A DNA stretch of 64,000 nucleotides from Auanema rhodensis (taxonomy: Eukaryota; Nematoda; Chromadorea; Rhabditida; Rhabditidae): positions 14,880,001 through 14,944,000 of the forward strand of contig OZ059897.1 of assembly GCA_964057225.1 (NCBI GenBank). The letters are read 5' to 3'. Of the stretch, positions 36,525 through 47,478 are shown in pieces (within the stretch, counting starts at the first letter, position 1; each line of letters begins with the position of its first letter). The notes below the pieces were generated by a model. It did no database searches and was not told the origin of the DNA. It was given only the letters and a program-made list of their open reading frames with translations. The position numbers were made by a program, and so were the translations under genes.

Positions 36525-38590
36525 CCCGATTGGGCGTCACATCCATAAAAAAGTGGTCCGTTAGTTGGGTACCGGATAATGGACTGAAGTGAACTTTCTA
36601 AAATGTCCAGTAGGGATGACTATCAGTACTTTTTATGGTTGGGCCCGTCGCGTTTTTTCTGTACCTCGGCTGACCCCGACAACGACGATTTGAAGCGTCC
36701 TCGATGTAAAACGACTAGGTAGAAGTTGATAATACATATTCATGAAGAAGACGACGATGGTAGATGTCAGATGAACTATCATCATGATAACTTTCCATTT
36801 TCATCCAAAGCTCTATGAAATCTGCAATATCTGGTTTCATGATCTGACTTTTTGAAAAAAGTTTTATTTTGGTTTTGTGGTAATTAATAATTAAATATTA
36901 ATGTTTATAACTTATATAATTTATAATAAATAACTTTATAAATATTCCTTTTTTATGATTTCTTGAATATAATATTTTATTTAAAAAGATATATTGAATA
37001 GAAAAATAGAAATTATTACAAATGAATATTTTTTCAAATAATTTGAAAAAATAAATAAAATTATAAGCAAATATTGTATAAATTTAATGATCTTTGATTT
37101 CTTATATTCTTTAATTAATTTTTTTTTATTTTTCAAATAAAAAAAAAAGATTCCAACATAACATTCTAATCTTCGATATTATTTCATTCACCTTATGACA
37201 AATAATGAAGAAGAAATCGAACTTCTCATGATTTCAGATGACCATCAACGATAATTCCTTTTGATTTGAGAAAATACATGTTATTACATTTTTTTTTGAT
37301 TAAAATTCTTAGAACATTAGATCATTTAATTATAATATCTAATTTATATAATATCATTATATTCTATAAAAATTTTAATATTTATTTAAAAATATATAAT
37401 TAACTATATTATTAATTATATATTTAAATATAGTTAATATTTATTTAATAAATATAATAATAATCATCAATATCTTGTTATATTCTCTCTTTGATATATT
37501 TTTTTCTTGTTAACATCTTCTTATTTGGAAACCGGTTAGAGCTTCATTCTAAAACGTAATCTTCTCTTACACTCTACCTACTAACCCCTCCCCATATCGT
37601 TCTTTCTTTCCGTTCCTCTTCTGTTTCTTCTCCTTATCTATTCATTCAATCATAGTTGACAAGAGGAGAATCATCAGGGTTTATCCAGAAAAAACCGGGA
37701 CGATTTGGGTGAAAATGTCACGAAAGTGAATGTATTTGTGATATATAGGGCTTCCAAATTGATAATAAGAATAAAAATTTCTTATTCTTCAAAAAATTAT
37801 ATTTTATATTTCATCTATAAGTTAATTTTATATTTCAGAATGTAAAAATCTTTTTTCAAATAAAAATTATAAAGATTATAACAACTTGATTTTCAAAAGA
37901 AATTTTGATATATGAAGACATGATAATCTTAACAGCTTTTTCATGTTTAGCTTCTCTTTCAACCGAAATAACACCTTCTTCGTTTTTTTTGATTTCATTA
38001 CTGAAATTCCTTCTGAAAAGAGACTCTCATGAACATATCATTGAAGCTGGATATCAAAAAAAAGAACAGAGAATTGAATGATACCGATTGCGAGATGGTT
38101 GGAATTGTTCCAGCTTTCCAAAAATGGTCTGCCCATCATTCCAGACATCAACTACGTCATTTCACGATATCAAACGTGTTTTCAGATGTTTTTTTCGGCT
38201 GTTCGGTATGAAATGTGGTTGATGTCCAGATGGTATCATGAAAATTTACTATTCAAACACCACATACTCATTGTTATTCAGAATTGGATATTCATGTATT
38301 ATATATTTAAAAAAATAGATGTTGACCGAAACGGAAATGAGCAGGATGCGAGTGTGAAGAACTTTTTCGGAAGTTGATGACCGCTAGCTAGACGGCAACG
38401 GAAAGCTTTTGTAATCTGCTCATCTGAGCGGTTTTAATCGGTTAATCATCAAGGAAACTGAAAGAGTTTCAACTGGACTTCACTTCTTCGACCTTCTTGC
38501 ATCACTCCCCATGCTGCTTACGGCTCTGTCAGGCTACATCAGGCTCTATGGCAGCCTATACATCCCATACCACATACGGCGATCCAGTCA
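36525..38590. other. intergenic region
   Basis: The part next to collagen 3 (36530-36730) is GC-richer promoter-like DNA. The remainder is AT-rich. I found no gene. Confidence 0.45.
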
Positions 38591-38593
38591 ACT

Positions 38594-38690
38594 TGGGTAT
38601 TCAGATGTGTAGAATCTGAATTTCCTAGTGAGATTCAGTCGGAACCTCTGTTTTTTCTCCGAAAAAGGGTTTTTCTAATTTAGATTAATC
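38594..38690 (+). repeat. solitary diverged copy of the 200-bp satellite (partial)
   Basis: About 95 bp align to the satellite, from GGGTATTCAGATGTGTAGAA onward, with divergence rising to the right. It lies 1.8 kb before the array. The TTCAGAT-N7-ATCTGAA dyad is unchanged. Confidence 0.8.
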
Positions 38691-39147
38691 ATCTTAAATT
38701 AAATGTTTCAATGCTTAGTTCACTAATGAAGTCGAAAAAAGTTGAATAAAATGTAAAATAAAAATAATGAAAATAATTAAAAGTAAGTTAACTGAATGAA
38801 TTTCTAATTAATATAAATAAGTTTATATATTATTTTTTAAAATAAATAAATAAAATATTTGAACCGAATTAATGATTATCAGTGGAGCGCATCTCCAAAA
38901 AGTGTTATTCTCTGGTATGGTTTTAATGAAAAAATATGGTTAACAATAATAAATTCAGTATTATTTAACTTGAATATATTAAATCAAACCCGTAGAACCT
39001 GAAAAACCGATCAAAATTCAAAAATATGGTCAAATTAAAGAGATATAACGACTTGAACATAGCCCTTATAGTAAGGCTATATTGTCTTAAAGTTTATATC
39101 ATATATCCATTTTTTATTTTATCATATAGTTACCAATTATATATAAA
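38691..39147. other. AT-rich spacer
   Basis: No gene or repeat is evident in this stretch. Confidence 0.5.
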
Positions 39148-39215
39148 TGTGGTCAATAGCCGAAAGGATAAGATGACAGACTGACAACCAAACAGTCCAA
39201 GATCGAATCCCCTAG
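39148..39215 (+). pseudogene. degenerate tRNA-like element
   Basis: ATAGCCGAAAGGATAAGATG resembles the A-box/D-arm of an arginine-type tRNA, and AGATCGAATCCC resembles the B-box. A GACTG/CAGTC stem is in the anticodon position but encloses 9 nt instead of 7. Probably a tRNA relic or SINE head. It ends about 45 bp before the minisatellite. Confidence 0.4.
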
Positions 39216-39258
39216 GATACTGAACAGAACATAAGGTAAGACAAAGATTATAGAAAAG

Positions 39259-40110
39259 AGCCCGAGGATCAGGAGCCCGAGGATCAGGAGCCCGAGGATC
39301 AGGAGCCCGAGGATCAGGAGCCCGAGGATCAGGAGCCCGAGGATCAAGAGCCCGAGGATCAGGAGCCCGAGGATCAAGAGCCCGAGGATCAGGAGCCCGA
39401 GGATCAAGAGGCCAAGGATCAGGAGCCCGAGGATCAAGAGGCCAAGGATCAGGAGCCCGAGGATCAAGAGGCCAAGGATCAGGAGCCCGAGGATCAAGAG
39501 GCCAAGGATCAGGAGCCCGAGGAACAGGAGCCCGAGGATCAGGAGCCCAAGGATCAGGAGCCCGAGGATCAGGAGCCCAAGGATCAGGAGCCCAAGGATC
39601 AGGAGCCCGAGGATCAGGAGCCCAAGGATCAGGAGCCCGAGGATCAGGAGCCCGAGGATCAGGAGCCCGAGGATCAGGAGCCCGAGGATCAGGAGCCCGA
39701 GGATCAGGAGCCCGAGGATCAGGAGCCCGAGGATCAGGAGCCCGAGGATCAGAACCCCGAGGATCAGAACCCCGAGGATCAGAACCCCGAGGATCAGAAC
39801 CCCGAGGATCAGAACCCCGAGGATCAGAACCCCCAGGATCAGAACCCCGAGGAGAAGAACCCCCAGGATCAGAACCCCGAGGATCAGAACCCCCAGGATC
39901 AGAACCCCGAGGAGAAGAACCCCCAGGATCAGAACCCCGAGGAGAAGAACCCCCAGGATCAGAACCCGAGGATCAGAACCCCCAGGATCAGAACCCCGAG
40001 GATCAGAACCCCCAGGATCAGAACCCCGAGGATCAGAACCCCCAGGATCAGAACCCCGAGGATCAGAACCCCGAGGATCAGAACCCCCAGGATCAGAACC
40101 CCGAGGAGAA
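39259..40110 (+). repeat. 15-bp minisatellite, about 57 units
   Basis: The basic unit is CCCGAGGATCAGGAG. Blocks include a 30-bp dimer with AAGAG-GCCAAGG (about 39345-39510) and, from about 39750, a version with CAGAACC. The plus strand could encode Pro-Glu-Asp-Gln-Glu repeats and the minus strand Leu-Ile-Leu-Gly repeats. A 1-nt loss near 39965 shifts the frame and no start codon precedes the plus frame, so I treat it as non-coding. Confidence 0.9.
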
Positions 40111-40350
40111 GAAGCTGGATGGGAGAAGCTGGAGGGGAGAAGCTGCAGGAACGAGCCCGAGGAAGAAGCTGCAGGAACGAGCCCGAGGAAGAAGCTGGAG
40201 GGAGGAGCCCGAGGAAGAAGCTGGAGGGAGAAGCTGGAGGGGAGAAGCTGGAGGGAGAAGCTGGAGGGGAGAAGCTCGAGGGAGAAGCTGGAGGGGAGAA
40301 GCTCGAGGGAGAAGCTGGAGGGGAGAAGCTCGAGGAGGAGGAGCCCGAGG
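40111..40350 (+). repeat. 27-bp minisatellite (GA-rich)
   Basis: Repeats of GAGAAGCTGGAGGGGAGAAG-type units of about 27 bp follow directly on the 15-bp block. The plus strand reads as LEGEAGGEK-like repeats in an open frame that ends inside the first satellite copy. This looks like a by-product of a unit length divisible by three. Confidence 0.8.
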
Positions 40351-40370
40351 ACGAGGAGCTAAACCTTCCG

Positions 40371-43300
40371 AAAAAAATTTTGGATTCCGAGTATGATTTT
40401 CTCAAAAATCATTCACTAAAATCAAATAAAAATAGTTTGAGATTGGGTATTCATATGTGTAGAATCTGAAATTCCTAGTGAGATTTGACTATGACTTCTG
40501 ATTTTTCCGGAAATAAGGTTTATACCGAGACCATCCACAAGGTTTGTTCACAAAAAAGTTCAGGCTGTAGTCACGTTGTGCCCGATGAATGAACGATTTT
40601 CTCAAAAATCATTTACTAAAATCAAATAAAAATAGTTTGAGATTGGGTATTCAGATGTGTAGAATCTGAAATTCCTAGTGAGATTTGACTATGACTTCTG
40701 ATTTTTCCGGAAATAGGGTTTATACCAAGACCATCCACAAGGTTTGTTCACAAAAAAGTTCAGGCTGTAGTCACGTTGTGCCCGATGAATGAACGATTTT
40801 CTCAAAAATCATTTACTAAAATCAAATAAAAATAGTTTGAGATTGGGTATTCAGATGTGTAGAATCTGAAATTCCTAGTGAGATTTGGCTATGACTTCTG
40901 ATTTTTCCGGAAATAAGGTTTATACCGAGACCATCCACAAGGTTTGTTCACAAAAAAGTTCAGGCTGTAGTCACGTTGTGCCCGATGAATGAACGATTTT
41001 CTCAAAAATCATTTACTAAAATCAAATAAAAATAGTTTGAGATTGGGTATTCAGATGTGTAGAATCTGAAATTCCTAGTGAGATTTGGCTATGACTTCTG
41101 ATTTTTCCGGAAATAAGGTTTATACCGAGACCATCCACAAGGTTTGTTCACAAAAAAGTTCAGGCTGTAGTCACGTTGTGCCAGATGAATGAACGATTTT
41201 CTCAAAAATCATTTACTAAAATCAAATAAAAATAGTTTGAGATTGGGTATTCAGATGTGTAGAATCTGAAATTCCTAGTGAGATTTGGCTATGACTTCTG
41301 ATTTTTCCGGAAATAAGGTTTATACCGAGACCATCCACAAGGTTTGTTCACAAAAAAGTTCAGGCTGTAGTCACGTTGTGCCCGATGAATGAACGATTTT
41401 CTCAAAAATCATTTACTAAAATCAAATAAAAATAGTTTGAGATTGGGTATTCAGATGTGTAGAATCTGAAATTCCTAGTGAGATTTGGCTATGACTTCTG
41501 ATTTTTCCGGAAATAAGGTTTATACCGAGACCATCCACAAGGTTTGTTCACAAAAAAGTTCAGGCTGTAGTCACGTTGTGCCCGATGAATGAACGATTTT
41601 CTCAAAAATCATTTACTAAAATCAAATAAAAATAGTTTGAGATTGGGTATTCAGATGTGTAGAATCTGAAATTCCTAGTGAGATTTGGCTATGACTTCTG
41701 ATTTTTCCGGAAATAAGGTTTATACCGAGACCATCCACAAGGTTTGTTCACAAAAAAGTTCAGGCTGTAGTCACGTTGTGCCAGATGAATGAACGATTTT
41801 CTCAAAAATCATTTACTAAAATCAAATAAAAATAGTTTGAGATTGGGTATTCAGATGTGTAGAATCTGAAATTCCTAGTGAGATTTGGCTATGACTTCTG
41901 ATTTTTCCGGAAATAAGGTTTATACCGAGACCATCCACAAGGTTTGTTCACAAAAAAGTTCAGGCTGTAGTCACGTTGTGCCCGATGAATGAACGATTTT
42001 CTCAAAAATCATTTACTAAAATCAAATAAAAATAGTTTGAGGTTGGGTATTCAGATGTGTAGAATCTGAAATTCCTAGTGAGATTTGACTATGACTTCTG
42101 ATTTTTCCGGAAATAAGGTTTATACCGAGACCATCCACAAGATTTGTTCACAAAAAGTTCAGGCTGTAGTCACGTTGTGCCCGATGAATGAACGATTTTC
42201 TCAAAAATCATTTACTAAAATCAAATAAAAATAGTTTGAGATTGGGTATTCAGATGTGTAGAATCTGAAATTCCTAGTGAGATTTGGCTAGGACTTCTGC
42301 TTTTTCCGGAAATAGGGTTTATACCGAGACCATCCACAAGGTTTGATCACAAAAAAGTTCAGGCTGTAGTCACGTTGTGCCCGATGAATGAACGATTTTC
42401 TCAAAAATCATTTACTAAAATCAAATAAAAATAGTTTGAGGTTGGGTATTCAGATGTGTAGAATCTGAAATTCCTAGTGAGATTTGACTATGACTTCTGA
42501 TTTTTCCGGAAATAGGGTTTATACCGAGACCATCCACAAGGTTTGTTCACAAAAAAGTTCAGGCTGTAGTCACGTTGTGCCCGATGAATGAACGATTTTC
42601 TCAAAAATCATTCACTAAAATCAAATAAAAATAGTTTGAGATTGGGTATTCAGATGTGTAGAATCTGAAATCCCTAGTGAGATTTGGCTAGGACTTCAGC
42701 TTTTTCCGGAAATAGGGTTTATACCGAGACCATCCACAAGGTTTGTTCACAAAAAAGTTCAGGCTGTAGTCACGTTGTGCCCGATGAATGAACGATTTTC
42801 TCAAAAATCATTCACTAAAATCAAATAAAAATAGTTTGAGATTGGGTATTCAGATGTGTAGAATCTGAAATCCCTAGTGAGATTTGACTATGACTTCTGA
42901 TTTTTCCGGAAAAGGGGTTTATACCGAGACCATCCACAAGGTTTGTTCACAAAAAAGTTCAGGCTGTAGTCACGTTGTGCCCGATGAATGAACGATTTTC
43001 TCAAAAATCATTTACTAAAATCAAATAAAAATAGTTTGAGATTGGGTATTCAGATGTGTAGAATCTGAAATCCCTAGTGAGATTTGACTATGACTTCTGA
43101 TTTTTCCGGAAATAGGGTTTATACCGAGACCATCCACAAGGTTTGTTCACAAAAAGTTCAGGCTGTAGTCACGTTGTGCCCGATGAATGAACGATTTTCT
43201 CAAAAATCATTTACTAAAATCAAATAAAAATAGTTTGAGGTTGGGTATTCAGATGTGTAGAATCTGAAATCCCTAGTGAGATTTGACTATGACTTCTGAT

Positions 43301-46300
43301 TTTTCCGGAAATAAGGTTTATACCGAGACCATCCACAAGATTTGTTCACAAAAAGTTCAGGCTGTAGTCACGTTGTGCCCGATGAATGAACGATTTTCTC
43401 AAAAATCATTTACTAAAATCAAATAAAAATAGTTTGAGATTGGGTATTCAGATGTGTAGAATCTGAAATCCCTAGTGAGATTTGACTATGACTTCTGATT
43501 TTTCCGGAAATAGGGTTTATACCGAGACCATCCACAAGGTTTGTTCACAAAAAAGTTCAGGCTGTAGTCACGTTGTGCCCGATGAATGAACGATTTTCTC
43601 AAAAATCATTTACTAAAATCAAATAAAAATAGTTTGAGATTGGGTATTCAGATGTGTAGAATCTGAAATTCCTAGTGAGATTTGGCTAGGACTTCTGCTT
43701 TTTCCGGAAATAGGGTTTATACCGAGACCATCCACAAGGTTTGATCACAAAAAAGTTCAGGCTGTAGTCACGTTGTGCCCGATGAATGAACGATTTTCTC
43801 AAAAATCATTTACTAAAATCAAATAAAAACAAATTGAGGTTGGGTATTCAGATGTGTAGAATCTGAAATTCCTATTGAGATTTGGCTAGGACTTCTGCTT
43901 TTTCCGGAAAAGGGGTTTATACCGAGACCATCCACAAGGTTTGTTCACAAAAAAGTTCAGGCTGTAGTCACGTTGTGCCCGATGAATGAACGATTTTCTC
44001 AAAAATCATTTACTAAAATCAAATAAAAATAGTTTGAGATTGGGTATTCAGATGTGTAGAATCTGAAATTCCTAGTGAGATTTGACTATGACTTCTGATT
44101 TTTCCGGAAATAGGGTTTATACCGAGACCATCCACAAGGTTTGTTCACAAAAAAGTTCAGGCTGTAGTCACGTTGTGCCCGATGAATGAACGATTTTCTC
44201 AAAAATCATTTACTAAAATCAAATAAAAATAGTTTGAGATTGGGTATTCAGATGTGTAGAATCTGAAATTCCTAGTGAGATTTGGCTATGACTTCTGATT
44301 TTTCCGGAAATAAGGTTTATACCGAGACCATCCACAAGGTTTGTTCACAAAAAAGTTCAGGCTGTAGTCACGTTGTGCCCGATGAATGAACGATTTTCTC
44401 AAAAATCATTTACTAAAATCAAATAAAAATAGTTTGAGGTTGGGTATTCAGATGTGTAGAATCTGAAATTCCTAGTGAGATTTGACTATGACTTCTGATT
44501 TTTCCGGAAATAAGGTTTATACCGAGACCATCCACAAGGTTTGTTCACAAAAAAGTTCAGGCTGTAGTCACGTTGTGCCAGATGAATGAACGATTTTCTC
44601 AAAAATCATTTACTAAAATCAAATAAAAATAGTTTGAGGTTGGGTATTCAGATGTGTAGAATCTGAAATCCCTAGTGAGATTTGACTATGACTTCTGATT
44701 TTTCCGGAAATAAGGTTTATACCGAGACCATCCACAAGATTTGTTCACAAAAAGTTCAGGCTGTAGTCACGTTGTGCCCGATGAATGAACGATTTTCTCA
44801 AAAATCATTTACTAAAATCAAATAAAAATAGTTTGAGGTTGGGTATTTAGATGTGTAGAATCTGAAATTCCTAGTGAGATTTGGCTAGGACTTCTGCTTT
44901 TTCCGGAAATAGGGTTTATACCGAGACCATCCACAAGGTTTGTTCACAAAAAAGTTCAGGCTGTAGTCACGTTGTGCCCGATGAATGAACGATTTTCTCA
45001 AAAATCATTTACTAAAATCAAATAAAAATAGTTTGAGGTTGGGTATTTAGATGTGTAGAATCTGAAATTCCTAGTGAGATTTGGCTAGGACTTCTGCTTT
45101 TTCCGGAAATAGGGTTTATACCGAGACCATCCACAAGGTTTGATCACAAAAAAGTTCAGGCTGTAGTCACGTTGTGCCCGATGAATGAACGATTTTCTCA
45201 AAAATCATTTACTAAAATCAAATAAAAATAGTTTGAGGTTGGGTATTCAGATGTGTAGAATCTGAAATTCCTAGTGAGATTTGACTATGACTTCTGATTT
45301 TTCCGGAAATAGGGTTTATACCGAGACCATCCACAAGGTTTGTTCACAAAAAAGTTCAGGCTGTAGTCACGTTGTGCCCGATGAATGAACGATTTTCTCA
45401 AAAATCATTTACTAAAATCAAATAAAAATAGTTTGAGATTGGGTATTCAGATGTGTAGAATCTGAAATTCCTATTGAGATTTGGCTAGGACTTCTGCTTT
45501 TTCCGGAAATAGGGTTTATACCGAGACCATCCACAAGGTTTGTTCACAAAAAAGTTCAGGCTGTAGTCACGTTGTGCCCGGTGAATGAACGATTTTCTCA
45601 AAAATCATTCACTAAAATCAAATAAAAATAGTTTGAGATTGGGTATTCAGATGTGTAGAATCTGAAATCCCTAGTGAGATTTGACTATGACTTCTGATTT
45701 TTCCGGAAAAGGGGTTTATACCGAGACCATCCACAAGGTTTGTTCACAAAAAAGTTCAGGCTGTAGTCACGTTGTGCCCGATGAATGAACGATTTTCTCA
45801 AAAATCATTCACTAAAATCAAATAAAAATAGTTTGAGATTGGGTATTCAGATGTGTAGAATCTGAAATCCCTAGTGAGATTTGACTATGACTTCTGATTT
45901 TTCCGGAAAAGGGGTTTATACCGAGACCATCCACAAGGTTTGTTCACAAAAAAGTTCAGGCTGTAGTCACGTTGTGCCCGATGAATGAACGATTTTCTCA
46001 AAAATCATTCACTAAAATCAAATAAAAATAGTTTGAGATTGGGTATTCAGATGTGTAGAATCTGAAATCCCTAGTGAGATTTGACTATGACTTCTGATTT
46101 TTCCGGAAAAGGGGTTTATACCGAGACCATCCACAAGGTTTGTTCACAAAAAAGTTCAGGCTGTAGTCACGTTGTGCCCGATGAATGAACGATTTTCTCA
46201 AAAATCATTTACTAAAATCAAATAAAAATAGTTTGAGATTGGGTATTCAGATGTGTAGAATCTGAAATTCCTAGTGAGATTTGGCTATGACTTCTGATTT

Positions 46301-47015
46301 TTCCGGAAATAAGGTTTATACCGAGACCATCCACAAGGTTTGTTCACAAAAAAGTTCAGGCTGTAGTCACGTTGTGCCCGATGAATGAACGATTTTCTCA
46401 AAAATCATTTACTAAAATCAAATAAAAATAGTTTGAGGTTGGGTATTCAGATGTGTAGAATCTGAAATCCCTAGTGAGATTTGACTATGACTTCTGATTT
46501 TTCCGGAAATAAGGTTTATACCGAGACCATCCACAAGATTTGTTCACAAAAAGTTCAGGCTGTAGTCACGTTGTGCCCGATGAATGAACGATTTTCTCAA
46601 AAATCATTTACTAAAATCAAATAAAAATAGTTTGAGGTTGGGTATTTAGATGTGTAGAATCTGAAATTCCTAGTGAGATTTGGCTAGGACTTCTGCTTTT
46701 TCCGGAAATAGGGTTTATACCGAGACCATCCACAAGGTTTGTTCACAAAAAAGTTCAGGCTGTAGTCACGTTGTGCCCGATGAATGAACGATTTTCTCAA
46801 AAATCATTTACTAAAATCAAATAAAAATAGTTTGAGATTGGGTATTCAGATGTGTAGAATCTGAAATTCCTAGTGAGATTTGGCTAGGACTTCTGCTTTT
46901 TCCGGAAATAGGGTTTATACCGAGACCATCCACAAGGTTTGATCACAAAAAAGTTCAGGCTGTTGTCACGTTGTGCCCGATGAATGAACGATTTTCTCAA
47001 AAATCATTTACTAAA
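40371..47015 (+). repeat. 200-bp satellite array, left part (about 33 copies)
   Basis: Monomers of 200 bp (some 199) repeat head to tail. The phrase GATTGGGTATTCAGATG recurs at 40641, 40841, 41041 and so on. Variants differ at a few fixed sites: GATT/GGTT, ATTCC/ATCCC, GACTATGAC/GGCTAGGAC, AATAAGG/AATAGGG/AAAGGGG, and GGTTTGTTC/GGTTTGATC/AGATTTGTTC. The 199-bp form always goes with AGATTTGTTC. The array is broken at 47015 by a retroelement. Confidence 0.97.
47011..47015. repeat. target-site duplication, left copy (CTAAA)
   Basis: CTAAA borders the element on the left and again at 52196-52200 on the right. An uninterrupted monomer has it once (ATTTACTAAAATCAAA). Confidence 0.9.
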
Positions 47016-47464
47016 TGTTTTGCGCCGTCGTGTCCTTAGAAATGGGTGAGCGGAGCAGTGGCATAGTTGGTTCAGTGGTAGATTTTTGTAGTGCTCTTGA
47101 TCGAAGAGAATATGGAGAGAATATTTATTATGCAACGGTAACAAGAATAAATTCTTTTACACTATTGACACATAAGAATTTGAGGAATCCTCTCGGCTTA
47201 TATACTAACGCGAGAGGCAAGATATAATGTTAACTTAGAGAATTCAGAGATACAAAAAGGGGGAGGAGAAGCAAGCGTTATCTCATGCTTATTCTGCGGA
47301 GATATGCGTGGGGGATGAGTAGCCTATGAGTCATGAGTAAAAAGAGCCTTAGGTTCAACTTACACGAATATTGATCAGTTAAAAGAGATTTATAAAGAAT
47401 TATGAAGTATTAGAAAAAGATAGAGTTTTTAAGGTTTTTTAGGAATATAGAGTGCTCAAGCACA
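47016..47464 (-). repeat. LTR, left copy (inverted)
   Basis: Mirror image of the right LTR. Read on the minus strand it has TATATAAG (47197-47204), AATAAA (47124-47129) and a CA end at 47016. The outer end is therefore the U5 end. The inner boundary (TGTGCTTGAG at 47464) is tentative because no polypurine tract is obvious. Confidence 0.75.
47055..47110 (+). other. tRNA-Gly-like A-box within the LTR end
   Basis: GTTGGTTCAGTGGTAGA matches the D-arm/A-box of glycine-type tRNAs, with ATCGAAGAG about 20 nt on as a weak B-box. It is antisense to the LTR and repeated in the right arm (52101-52156, minus strand). No cloverleaf forms. Confidence 0.35.
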
Positions 47465-47478
47465 CTCCGGCCGACGAG

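Noticed and set aside
38029..38377. Two overlapping plus-strand open frames of 60-99 codons
   Set aside because: No conserved motif, no exon boundaries, and composition like the surrounding intergenic DNA.
39153..39497. Leu-Ile-Gly repeat protein on the minus strand of the minisatellite
   Set aside because: A unit length of 15 bp keeps any frame open. No promoter, no unique flanking coding sequence, and the frames break with single-base changes.
47015..47227. 70-codon open frame across the left LTR end, mirrored on the right
   Set aside because: It lies within the LTR, starts at the junction with the satellite and shows no protein-like features.
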